Source: CAWFKS01 sp963816435
GTDB taxonomy: Bacteria > Pseudomonadota > Alphaproteobacteria > Rhizobiales > Rhizobiaceae
NCBI GenBank assembly: GCA_963816435.1
Contig: CAWFKS010000010.1
Coordinates: 124,001-188,000 of the forward strand
Length of the DNA stretch: 64,000 nucleotides
Direction: 5' to 3'
The position numbers and the translations under genes were made by a program. The notes beneath the pieces are model-generated. The model was not told where the DNA came from. It was given only the letters and a program-made list of their open reading frames with translations, and did not search any database. Position 1 is the first letter of the stretch; the number at the start of each line of letters is the position of its first letter. This document shows positions 54,973 to 63,800 of the stretch, piece by piece.

Positions 54973-56652
54973 ATGAAGGTCGGAGACGCGATCGCAGAGA
55001 TATTGAAGCGCGAAGGCGTCGAGATGGTTCTCGGCTACCCGGTCAACCACGTGCTGGAGCACGCCGCGATGGCCGACATCCGGCCGATCATCGTGCGGCA
55101 GGAACGCACCGGCGTGCACATGGCCGACGCGATCTCGCGGCTGTCGTCGGGCAAGAAGATCGGCGTCTTCGTCATGCAGCTCGGGCCGGGAACGGAAAAT
55201 TCCTACGGCGCCATCGCGCAGGCCTATTCGGAGTCGGTGCCGATCCTGGTGTTGCCGGGCGGCTATGCGCGGCGCCAGGCGCATATCGACCCCAACTACA
55301 ACGCCACCATCGCCATGCGCGAGGTGACCAAGTCGGCCGAGCCGATCAACATTCCCGCCGAGATTCCGAACATCTTCCGCCGCGCCTTCTCGCGGCTGAG
55401 GAACGGCCGCGGCGGGCCGGTGCTGGTCGAGATCCCCAACGACATCTGGAACGAGGAGGTGCCGGAGCCGCTCGCCTACGAGCCGGTTCTGTCGACGCGC
55501 TCGGGCCCGGATCCGGAGGCGGTCGCGAAGGCGGCCGACCTGCTGCTTTCGGCGAAGCGCCCGGTGATCTATGCCGGCCAGGGCATCCACTACGCCAAGG
55601 CGTGGCCGCAGCTGAAGGAACTCGCCGAGCTGCTCGGGCTGCCCGTCTCCACCAGCCTCGAGGGCAAGAGCGCGTTTCCGGAGACGCATGCGCTGTCGAT
55701 CGGCTCGGGCGGGGCGGCGATCCCCAGGACGCTGCGCCATTTCCTCGACCGGGCGGACCTGATCTTCGGCATCGGCTGCTCCTTCACCGAGACCGCGTTC
55801 GGGGTCGCGATGCCGCCGAACAAGACGGTGATCCACGCCACGCTCGACCCCGACCACGTCAACAAGGACTACGAGGCGAAGGTGGCGCTGGTCGGCGACG
55901 CAGCGCTGACGCTCGACGCCCTGCTTGCCGAGCTGAAGCGGCGGGGCACCAGGGCGCGGGCCTGGACGGCGGTGGCCGACGAGATCTCGCAGGTGCGCGC
56001 GTCGTGGCTGAAGGAGTGGATGCCGAAGCTGACATCGCCGCAAAAGCCGATGACCCCGTACCGCGTGCTGTGGGACCTGCAGCGCACCGTCGACGTCGCC
56101 AACACGATCATCACCCATGATGCCGGCAGCCCGCGCGACCAGCTCTCGCCGTTCTGGCAGTCGATCGAGCCACTGACCTATATCGGGTGGGGCAAGACCA
56201 CACAGCTCGGCTACGGGCTGGGGCTGGCGATGGGCGCCAAGCTCGCCTGCCCGGACAAATTGTGCATCAATGTGTGGGGCGACGCCGCGATCGGCTTCAC
56301 CGGCATGGATTTCGAGACGGCGGTGCGCGAGCGCATCCCGATCATGTCGATCCTGCTCAACAATTTCTCGATGGCGATGGAGCTGCCGATCATGGGCGTG
56401 TCGACGGAGAAATACCGGGCGACCGACATCTCCGGCAACTACGCCGATTTCGCGAAGGCGCTCGGCGGCTACGGCGAGCGGGTGACGGAGCCCTCCGAGA
56501 TCGTGCCGGCGATCCGCCGCGGCATCGAGCAGACGAGGAACGGCGTGCCGGTTCTCCTGGAATTCATCACCTGCCAGGAGCTGGCCGCCTCGAAATATCC
56601 GGTCGGTTCGACCACCGGGGAAGGGACGAAGAAGGTTGGACACTACATCTGA
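54973..56652 (+). CDS. ThDP-dependent enzyme of the acetolactate synthase-like family
   Basis: 559 residues with the three-domain ThDP fold. The cofactor-activating Glu is in IIVRQERTGVHMADAISR (about 42), the middle domain has RPVIYAGQGIHYAKAWPQL, and the ThDP-binding GDAAIGFTGMDFETAV ends at NNFSMAMELP (about 440-470). It is distinct from the benzoylformate decarboxylase-like protein of this window. The reaction could be decarboxylation or carboligation of a 2-keto acid. It lies 23 bp after the FMN dehydrogenase gene and overlaps the FAD oxidase gene by 17 bp. Confidence 0.82.
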   Translation: MKVGDAIAEILKREGVEMVLGYPVNHVLEHAAMADIRPIIVRQERTGVHMADAISRLSSGKKIGVFVMQLGPGTENSYGAIAQAYSESVPILVLPGGYARRQAHIDPNYNATIAMREVTKSAEPINIPAEIPNIFRRAFSRLRNGRGGPVLVEIPNDIWNEEVPEPLAYEPVLSTRSGPDPEAVAKAADLLLSAKRPVIYAGQGIHYAKAWPQLKELAELLGLPVSTSLEGKSAFPETHALSIGSGGAAIPRTLRHFLDRADLIFGIGCSFTETAFGVAMPPNKTVIHATLDPDHVNKDYEAKVALVGDAALTLDALLAELKRRGTRARAWTAVADEISQVRASWLKEWMPKLTSPQKPMTPYRVLWDLQRTVDVANTIITHDAGSPRDQLSPFWQSIEPLTYIGWGKTTQLGYGLGLAMGAKLACPDKLCINVWGDAAIGFTGMDFETAVRERIPIMSILLNNFSMAMELPIMGVSTEKYRATDISGNYADFAKALGGYGERVTEPSEIVPAIRRGIEQTRNGVPVLLEFITCQELAASKYPVGSTTGEGTKKVGHYI

Positions 56653-58025
56653 GCGCGCCGCCAGGGCGATCGAGGGGCTGAAGCCGGTCCTGGGCGAGCG
56701 CCTCGCCACGTCCGACGCGGTGCGCGAGCATCACAGCCACGACATGTCGCGGCTCACCCCGCACATGCCCGACGCCGTCGCCTTTCCGAAAACGGAGGAA
56801 GAGGTGCAGGCGATCATGCGCGCCTGCGCCGAGTTCGACGTTCCGGTCGTCCCCTACGGCATCGGCTCCTCGATGGAGGGCCACACGATCCCGCTCAATG
56901 GCGGCATCTCGCTCGACACGCGCGAGATGAACGAGATCGTCGAGATCCGTCCGGAGGATTTCGTCGCCGTGGTGCAGCCGGGCGTCACGCGCAAGCAGCT
57001 CAACACGGCGCTGCGCGACACCGGCCTGATGTTTTCGGTCGATCCCGGCGCGGACGCCTCGATCGGCGGCATGGCCTCGACGCGCGGCAGCGGCACCACC
57101 GCGGTGCGCTACGGCACGATGCGCGAGAACGTCATGGGGCTGCGCGTCGTCACCCCGGACGGCACCGCCATCAGGACCGGCTCGCGGGCGAAGAAATCCT
57201 CGACCGGCTACGATCTCACCCATCTCTTCGTCGGCGCGGAAGGCACGCTCGGCGTGATCACCGAGCTGACCGTGCGGCTGCACCCGATCCCGGAGGCGGT
57301 ATCGTCGGCGATCTGCTCGTTCGACACCGTGCGCGGCGCCGTCGAGGCGGTGATCGCGACGATCCAGTACGGCGTGCCGGTCGCCCGCGTCGAGTTCATG
57401 GACGAGGTGGCGATCGGCGCCGTCAACAACTATTCGCAGCTCGGTCTCGAGGTGGCGCCGACGCTGTTCTACGAGTTCCACGGCACGCCCGACTGGGTGG
57501 CCGAGCAGTCGCGGATCGCCGAAGAAATCGCCGGCGAGCACGGCGGCAGAGGCTTCCGCTGGTCGACCGACGCCGACGAGCGCGCCCGGCTGTGGCAGGC
57601 GCGGCACGATTCCTTCTGGGCGACCAAGGCGATCAAGCCCGGCTACGACCTCTACACCGGCGACATCTGCGTGCCGATCTCGCGGCTGGCCGAGATGATC
57701 GTCTTCGCGCGCGAGGACATCGACGCCTCCTCGATGACCGGCCAGATCATCGGCCATGTCGGCGACGGCAACTTCCACACCGCCTACCTGATGGAGCCGG
57801 GCAACGAGGACCATCACCGCGAGGCCGACGAGATGGCGGCGCGGCTGGTGGAACGGGCGCTGGCGGTCGGCGGAACGGCCAGCGGCGAGCACGGCATCGG
57901 CCTGGAAAAGCTGAAGTTCATGCGCGACGAGCATGGCGAGGCCGTCGACGTGATGAAGCGCATCAAGGCAAGCGCTCGACCCGAAGGGCATCATGAACCC
58001 CGGCAAGATGGGCCAGGCCGGCTAG
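56636..58025 (+). CDS. FAD-linked oxidase, D-2-hydroxyacid dehydrogenase/GlcD type (3' frameshift)
   Basis: Flavoprotein of the vanillyl-alcohol-oxidase fold. The FAD motif VVPYGIGSSMEGHTIPLNGG is near residue 79, DPGADASIGGMASTRGSGT near 139, and HVGDGNFHTAYLM near 377 is the D-lactate dehydrogenase C-terminal signature. The last residues break at GG 57967-57968; removing one G gives the expected ending KQALDPKGIMNPGKMGQAG and a 462-residue protein stopping at 58025. The FMN and FAD dehydrogenases of this operon could serve the L- and D-forms of a hydroxy acid (inference). Confidence 0.87.
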
Positions 58026-58111
58026 GCGGCGCTCGCGGGTCGCGCCAGCGGCCGTCCGATATTGCGGATCATCCGGCAAGGTGAAATGCTCGCCGTGCCG
58101 GAGGATGACCG

Positions 58112-58525
58112 ATGCAGAAACCCGTAACCACACGCAAGGCGACGATCGTTTCGCCCGGTGAGGGCCGCGCCTATGCGATGGGGCCGATGCGAGCGGTCTT
58201 CAAGGCAGATACGGGCGAGACGCAAAGCCGCTATTCGGTTTCGGAATGGTGGCTCGAACCGCGCACGCGCGGCCCGCACGTGCACTCCCACGCCGACGAT
58301 CACGTCTTCTACGTCATCGAGGGAACGATCACGCTGCATCTCGACGGCGAATGGCGCGAGGCCGAAGCCGGAAGCTACGCCCTGATACCGGGCGGCACGG
58401 AGCATTCCTTCGAAAACCGCGGCGCGGTGCGTGCAGGCTTCATCTCCTTCAACTCGCCAGGCGGCTTCGAAGACAGGATGCCCGACATCGCCGCCGCACT
58501 GGCGGCCGAAGACCTGAGCATGTAG
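58112..58525 (+). CDS. Cupin domain-containing protein
   Basis: 137 residues forming one cupin barrel. The metal ligands are in GPHVHSHADDHVFYVIEG (two His and Glu, about residues 51-68) and GGTEHSFEN (third His, about 97). The substrate cannot be told. It lies 86 bp after the FAD oxidase gene on the same strand and might be the last gene of that operon or independent. Confidence 0.8.
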   Translation: MQKPVTTRKATIVSPGEGRAYAMGPMRAVFKADTGETQSRYSVSEWWLEPRTRGPHVHSHADDHVFYVIEGTITLHLDGEWREAEAGSYALIPGGTEHSFENRGAVRAGFISFNSPGGFEDRMPDIAAALAAEDLSM

Positions 58526-58704
58526 GCGGCCCGGAGCGGCGTACCGGATTGCGCCGCGACCCGGCCCAGTTCGGGCATTGACCGAGCCTTTCCGCGGCGG
58601 GCGTGACAAGACGCCGCCCGCGCCTATATGGTCAACCTCGTGCGAGGACGCAGGGGCGGCGCGATCGCCTTGAATTCAGAACCGATGGAATCCCGATAGC
58701 CGAT

Positions 58705-59862
58705 ATGTCCGCCTTCTCGCCTGACATTGCCTTGCTCGAAAGCGAGCGAGGCATTCTCGCCCGCGTTGCGCGTGGCGGCCCCATCAAGGACGTGCTGCGC
58801 GATCTGATCCTGCTGGTCGAGAAGCCTGCCGGCGGCGACATGCTGGCATCCATCCTCGTCGTTTCCGAAGACGGCACCAGATTGCTGGAGGGCGCCGCCC
58901 CGAACCTGCCGCGCAGCTACAACGACGCCATCGACGGCATCGCGATAGGGCCGGGCGTCGGCTCCTGCGGCACCGCCGCCTACACGGGCGAGCCGGTATT
59001 CGTGTCGGACATCGCCACGGATCCGCTGTGGGCCGATTTTCGCGACATTGCGCGCGAAAACGGCCTGGCCGCGTGCTGGTCGGTGCCGATCAAGAGCGGC
59101 GACGGCGAGGTGCTGGGCACTTTCGCAAACTATTACCGCGAACCGCGAACGCCGACCGAGCGCGACATGGTGACGATCGCGACGGTTGCCCAGACCGCAG
59201 CGATAGCGATCGAGCGACATCGCGCGGAGATGGCGCGGGAACGCGCGGAGGAACAGCGCGAGCTGACGCTCAGGGAACTGAACCACCGCGTCAAGAACAT
59301 CTTCGCGCTCACCAATGCGCTGATATCGATGACCGCGCGCAATTCGAAGACCGTCGAGGAGCTGGCGAACACGCTTCGCGGGCGAATGTCCGCCTTGCGC
59401 GGCGCCCACGAACTCATCGTCGGCGGGATCGACGGCCACCATGCGGAGGCTGACGGGGTGGTGCTCGGCGAGCTCGTGCGCAATGCCCTGCGGCCGTTTG
59501 CCGGCGAAACCGCCGAAGACGTCGATCTGGCCGGGCCGAAACTGCAGATATCGAGCGGATCGCTCAACAACCTGGCCCTGATCATCCACGAACTGGCCAC
59601 CAACGCGGCCAAATACGGGTCGCTGAGCACCCAGCAGGGCATGCTTAGTGTCCGGTGGACGCTCGCGTCCGATCGCCTGCGGATTGTCTGGCGCGAAAGC
59701 GACGGTCCGCCGGTCAGGAAACCCGACAATCTGGGATTCGGATCGCAGCTGATCCGACGCCTGATCGAAGCCCAACTCGACGGCACGCTCGAATACGACT
59801 GGAATCCTTCGGGCCTGACGATCACGGTGGACCTGCCGGCCTCGATGGTTTCGGCTTCCTGA
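58705..59862 (+). CDS. GAF domain-containing HWE-family histidine kinase
   Basis: 385 residues, cytoplasmic. The GAF domain (about 20-170) is followed by a HWE kinase core: phospho-His in LRELNHRVKNIFALTNALIS (about 190), the N-box LIIHELATNAAKYGSL (about 294) and the WRE triplet in LRIVWRESDGP that names the family. Such kinases often feed the alphaproteobacterial general stress response or light/redox responses. No response regulator gene is adjacent. The ATG at 58705 is used; the frame is open upstream but has no domain. Confidence 0.9.
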   Translation: MSAFSPDIALLESERGILARVARGGPIKDVLRDLILLVEKPAGGDMLASILVVSEDGTRLLEGAAPNLPRSYNDAIDGIAIGPGVGSCGTAAYTGEPVFVSDIATDPLWADFRDIARENGLAACWSVPIKSGDGEVLGTFANYYREPRTPTERDMVTIATVAQTAAIAIERHRAEMARERAEEQRELTLRELNHRVKNIFALTNALISMTARNSKTVEELANTLRGRMSALRGAHELIVGGIDGHHAEADGVVLGELVRNALRPFAGETAEDVDLAGPKLQISSGSLNNLALIIHELATNAAKYGSLSTQQGMLSVRWTLASDRLRIVWRESDGPPVRKPDNLGFGSQLIRRLIEAQLDGTLEYDWNPSGLTITVDLPASMVSAS

Positions 59863-59952
59863 GCCGCGCCGGACGAACGAGAGCCGCCGACACGGCACCG
59901 GACTGCAGTTTGACGCGATCGAAGATGTCCTTGGTCTGAATGGAATATCGCA

Positions 59953-60612
59953 GTGACGCCCGAACTCTACGGCCACCCTTTCGCATCCTTCGTTTGGAAG
60001 CCGCTGATCGCGCTTTATGAACGCGAGGTCGCATTCACCTTCCGAATGGTCGATCCCGACCATCCCGACAACACGGCGCGGATCGCCGAGCTGTCGCCGA
60101 CGGGGCAGTTTCCGGCGCTGGTCGACGGCGACACGAGGATCACGCAGAGCAACGCCGTGATCGAGTATCTCGACCTGTTTCACGGCGGAGCGGCGCCCAT
60201 GGTGCCGGCCGACCCGCGAGAGGCGCTGGAAGCGCGGATGTTCTGCGACATCTTCGACGACTACGTTCAGGCGCCGATGCAGAAGATCGTCGGCGATGCG
60301 CTGCGGGGCGAAACCGAGCGCGACCGGCGCGGCGTCGAGGACGCCCACGGCATGCTGGAGCGGTGCTACGATTGGCTGGAAAACGTCTGGGGCGGCCGTG
60401 AGTGGGCGGCCTGCGGGCGCTTCACCATCGCCGATTGCGCCGCCGCGCCGGCCTTGTTCTACGCCGACTGGGTCCACCCGATCGGCGAGCGCCATTCCGC
60501 GATCGCCGCCTATCGCGCCAGGCTTCTGGCGCGGCCGTCGGTGGCACGGGTCGTCGACGAGGCGCGTCCCTACCGGCATTTCTTCCCGCTCGGCGCGCCC
60601 GACAGGGACTAA
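59953..60612 (+). CDS. Glutathione S-transferase family protein
   Basis: 219 residues with the thioredoxin-like N-terminal half (ELYGHPFASFVWKPLIALYE; SPTGQFPALVDGD with the cis-Pro; ITQSNAVIEYLD with the Ser after the glutathione-binding Gln) and the helical C-terminal half containing FTIADCAAAPALFYADW. It starts at GTG 59953 as no better start is seen. Substrate unknown. It converges with the SDR gene, with a repeat element between them. Confidence 0.85.
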   Translation: MTPELYGHPFASFVWKPLIALYEREVAFTFRMVDPDHPDNTARIAELSPTGQFPALVDGDTRITQSNAVIEYLDLFHGGAAPMVPADPREALEARMFCDIFDDYVQAPMQKIVGDALRGETERDRRGVEDAHGMLERCYDWLENVWGGREWAACGRFTIADCAAAPALFYADWVHPIGERHSAIAAYRARLLARPSVARVVDEARPYRHFFPLGAPDRD

Positions 60613-60660
60613 GGCAATTCCAGGAAAAGTGGGAACCGGTTTTCCGTCCGGAACTGCGCG
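60613..60660 (-). repeat. Partial inverted copy of the two-palindrome repeat
   Basis: Contains the second palindrome module (GGCAATTCC ... GGAACTGCGC) and the CGGTTTTCCGTCC core in the opposite orientation to the copies at 38896, 43181 and 44455. The GGTTCATCG module is missing or decayed. It lies between two convergent genes. Confidence 0.75.
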
Positions 60661-60710
60661 AAACACAGACTCAGCGCGGTTCGCCGGTTGCGTGAACCGG
60701 GCGCAACGCC

Positions 60711-61443
60711 TCAGCCGCGGCCGAGGAACGGCACCTTGACCGGCAGCACGGTGGTGTCGATCACCGCGATGTCGTCCGGGAAGCTCGCCATCAAGACCAC
60801 CATGCGGCCGAGATCCTCCGGCTCGATGCAGTCGTCCCTGCACGCGGTCGGTGGCGCCCGGCACCAGCGAGGAGCGCGTCGATCCGGGATGCAGCGCGCA
60901 GGCGGTGATGTTGTCGGCGCGGCCGTCGAGCGCGATCTGCCGGGTCATGCCCTCCATCGCGAACTTCGACGCCGTGTAGGCCAGCGAATGCGGGCGCGGG
61001 CTCTTGGCCGACAGCGAGCCGATATTGATGATGCGCCCGGCGACGCCGGCGCGCTTCATCGCCCGCACCGCCTCGCGCGAACACAGAAAGGCCGAGGTCA
61101 GGTTGGTGTTCAGCACGTGATGCCAATGGTCCAGTTCGAGGTCCTCGATGGCGGTATCGTCGGCAATGCCGGCATTGTTGACGAGGATCGTCGGAACGCC
61201 GGCCTGCTTCTCGGCCTCGGCGAAAAGGCGGAGCACGTCGGCTTCGCTGGTGACGTCGGTCGGCACCGCGATCGCCTTGCCCCCCTCGGCGGCGATCTCG
61301 TCGGCGAGCCGGGCGAGCTTGTCGGCGCTGCGGGCGGCAAGCACGGTCACCGCGCCGGCGCGCGCCAGCTCCCGGGCAATTCCCAATCCGATGCCGCTGC
61401 TCGCACCGGTGACGACCGCTACCTTGCCTTCGATGGACTGCAT
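60711..61443 (-). CDS. Short-chain dehydrogenase/reductase (frameshifted)
   Basis: Classical SDR with TGASSGIGLGIA (about 12), NNAGIAD (about 87), and catalytic YTASKFAMEG (about 154). The frame breaks at a CCC run (60836-60838); removing one base lets the protein continue to DDCIEPEDLGRMVVLM and end at 60711, giving 243 residues, which is normal for the family. Uncorrected, the frame runs on without homology. Substrate unknown; it could in principle supply the 3-hydroxyacyl-CoA step missing from the hydroxycinnamate operon, but it is far away. Confidence 0.83.
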
Positions 61444-61586
61444 GCGCTTTTCCTGTTCCTGTCCCTGAGAGCCGAGGCCGGAGATGTGTCGCGAAAGCCG
61501 GCGCGATGCAAGCCGCCTTCGCGGTTGCCAGTGCATGCCGGTCTCGGGCACAACGCCGCGACGCACAGATGACGAGGAGCAGCCCG

Positions 61587-62419
61587 ATGAAGACGATCTC
61601 CACAGCCAAATCGCACGGCGGCACGCAGTTCGTGTGCTCCCACGATGCCGCCACGACCGGGTGCGAGATGACTTTCGCCGTGTTCGTGCCGCCGCAGGCC
61701 GCCGACGGCCCCTGCCCGGTGCTCTGGTATCTCTCGGGCCTGACCTGCACCCACGCCAACGTGATGGACAAGGGCGAATACCGGCGCGCGGCCGCCGAGC
61801 TCGGCCTGATCGTGGTGTGCCCCGACACCAGCCCGCGCGGCGAGGGCATCGCCGACGTCGACGACTGGAAGCTCGGCACCGGCGCCGGCTTCTACGTCGA
61901 TGCCACGCGGGCAGCCGTGGGCGAAGAACTACCGCATGTATTCCTACCTGGGCGACGAACTGCCGGCGCTGATCGCGCAGGAGTTTCCCGCCGACATGGA
62001 CCGGCAGGGCGTGTTCGGCCATTCGATGGGCGGACACGGCGCGCTGACGTTCGCGCTGAAGAACCCCGACCGGTTCAGGAGTTGCTCGGCCTTCGCGCCG
62101 ATCGTCAATCCCTCCGACGCGGACTGGTCGGCCAGCGCCTTCGCCGCCTATCTGGGCGAGGATCGCCGGACCTGGCGCGCCCATGACGCCTGCGCGCTGG
62201 TCGAGGACGGCGCCCGGTTCTCCGAATTCCTGATCGACCAGGGAACTGCCGACGGCTTCCTGGACGACGGATTGCGGCCGTGGCGTTTCGAGAAAGGCGT
62301 GCGCGGATGCGGGCATTCCGCTGACGCTCAGGATGCAGGACGGTTACGACCACTCCTATTTCTTCATCTCGACCTTCATGGACGACCATCTGCGCTGGCA
62401 CGCCGAGCGCCTGGGCTAG
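61587..62419 (+). CDS. fghA: S-formylglutathione hydrolase (two frameshifts)
   Basis: Serine hydrolase of glutathione-dependent formaldehyde detoxification, releasing formate and glutathione. Motifs are YLSGLTCTHANVMDKGEYRR (about 46), CPDTSPRGEG, the nucleophile GHSMGGHGALT (about 148) and the C-terminal DGYDHSYFFISTF with the catalytic His. Single extra bases at GGG 61909-61911 and GG 62296-62297 break it; corrected length is 276 residues, the family norm. GAGGAG precedes the ATG. No formaldehyde dehydrogenase gene is adjacent. Confidence 0.92.
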
Positions 62420-62520
62420 CCGCCCCGCTTTGGCTTGACGCCGATCAAGGCCGGGCGTTCCCGTCGGGCTAGCTTTGCGGTCCGGCCGCGAAGGCGAATT
62501 AACGAGGAGGCGACGACGCC

Positions 62521-62961
62521 ATGACCAAAATCTCCAGCCAGTCCTTCGGCGACGAGCCCGAGCTCGCCATCGCCCCGGAAAAGGCCTGCTTCATCATCAT
62601 GAAGGCGCGCGAGTTCGACGCCAAGGAAGAGGCGAGCGATCCCGATTCCGGCTCCAACGCCACCGACGACCGCGACCTCGACGTGCTCGAGGACACCTCC
62701 GACGATCCGGTCGTGGAGGAGCTGCGCTCACTTATCGGCAATCTCAGCGTCGACGAGCAGGTCGACCTGGTCGCGATCTCCTGGCTCGGGCGCGAGGAGT
62801 ATCCCGACGAGTGGGAGGAGGTGCGCGCGGCAGCAGCCGAGGCCCACAACCGCCGCACCGCCGACTACCTGCTCGGCGATCCGCTGCTGGCCGACCACCT
62901 GGCCGAAGGCATGTCGATGCTCGGCCTCGACTGCGCGCAATACGAGATGCAGCATCTGTAG
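62521..62961 (+). CDS. DUF3775 domain-containing protein
   Basis: 146 residues, acidic, soluble. The C-terminal about 90 residues fit DUF3775: LSVDEQVDLVAISWLGRE, then EEVRAAAAEAHNRRTADYLLG and DPLLADHLAEGM. Function unknown. GAGGAGG precedes the ATG. It is convergent with the Nudix gene. Confidence 0.82.
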   Translation: MTKISSQSFGDEPELAIAPEKACFIIMKAREFDAKEEASDPDSGSNATDDRDLDVLEDTSDDPVVEELRSLIGNLSVDEQVDLVAISWLGREEYPDEWEEVRAAAAEAHNRRTADYLLGDPLLADHLAEGMSMLGLDCAQYEMQHL

Positions 62962-62977
62962 GCCGGCGCCCGAGCGC

Positions 62978-63450
62978 TCAGCCGCCATTCCGTCCCGACA
63001 ATCGCGGCGAGGCGGTCGAGCAGCACCGCCTGCGCCGGATTGATCCTGTCGCGCGCCGCATCGAGCGAAAGCCAGGCGGCGCGATCGACCTCGGGGAAGG
63101 ATTGCCGCCTGCCGCTGCGCGGCGGCCATTCGATCTCGAAACTGTTGCTGACCAGCGCGGCGACGTCGAAATCGCCTTCCACGGCAAAGGCCGTGACGCG
63201 CTTGCCGGCCTTCTGCACGACCTCGCCGAGCGGCAAGGCCGGTCCCGCTGGCCGCACCCCCAGTTCCTCCTCGAACTCGCGGAAGGCCGCCGCCTCGGCA
63301 TCCTCGGTTTCGTCGTATTCGCCCTTGGGGATCGTCCAGGCGCCGGCATCCTTGTTGCGCCAGTAGGGGCCGCCGGGATGGACGAGCAGCACCTCCAGCC
63401 CGTCGTCGCGGCGGCGGAACATCAGCAATCCCGCACTTCTTCGCCGGCAT
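62978..63450 (-). CDS. Nudix hydrolase (apparent frameshifts near both ends)
   Basis: Hydrolase of a nucleoside diphosphate linked to another moiety. The Nudix box is complete, from GEYDETEDAEAAAFREFEEELGV read in two parts: GEYDETEDAEAAAF and REFEEELGV. The core LEVLLVHPGGPYWRNKDAGA and WTIPKGEYD fit a bacterial subgroup that usually begins MPKKSAGLL. Here the MPAKK start (63450) is out of frame by one base near 63436-63440. At the 3' end one extra base at CCC 62994-62996 hides the ending VGRNGG. Corrected length is 156 residues, ending at 62978 rather than running through DUF3775. Confidence 0.8.
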
Positions 63451-63585
63451 GGGCCTCCTTCCCGCGATCCGTCGCGGTCGCCCGCGCCATCCCCATTCAG
63501 CGTCCGCGCTTGACGTCAGTCAATGTCGGGCCATGCTCGGCAGTTGAATGTCGCTGCAACACAACAAGGGGACGGAGGATACGGG

Positions 63586-63789
63586 ATGGCACAGGCAAGG
63601 CGCAGGCGGGATCCGTTGCTGCCATGGTGGAGCGGATTGCTGATCATTCTCGCCGCGGTGGGATTCGTCGGCTACCGGATGTGGGCAACGGACTGCCAGC
63701 TGCAGGGACCGCTGGTCTTCGGCGTGCTGGCGATCGTCCCTATCGTCTACCTGGCGCTCATGTTCCTGACCTTCATCAGCCAGGACTGA
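63586..63789 (+). CDS. Small two-helix membrane protein
   Basis: 67 residues: a basic start (AQARRRRDP), a first membrane segment about residues 14-30 (WWSGLLIILAAVGFVGY) and a second about 42-62 (LVFGVLAIVPIVYLALMFL). No family recognised. The ATG at 63586 is chosen over 63523 because GGAGG stands 7-8 nt before it and the shorter product begins with the basic stretch. Confidence 0.65.
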   Translation: MAQARRRRDPLLPWWSGLLIILAAVGFVGYRMWATDCQLQGPLVFGVLAIVPIVYLALMFLTFISQD

Positions 63790-63800
63790 CCGGGGGCCCC

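Noticed and set aside
58624..62316. Minus-strand frame of 1230 codons around the HWE kinase, GST and SDR genes
   Set aside because: Only the SDR part is a real protein; the rest is antisense to clear genes.
62865..63428. Nudix frame extended through the DUF3775 gene
   Set aside because: The extra C-terminus is the antisense of DUF3775; one base removed at 62994-62996 restores a normal Nudix ending.
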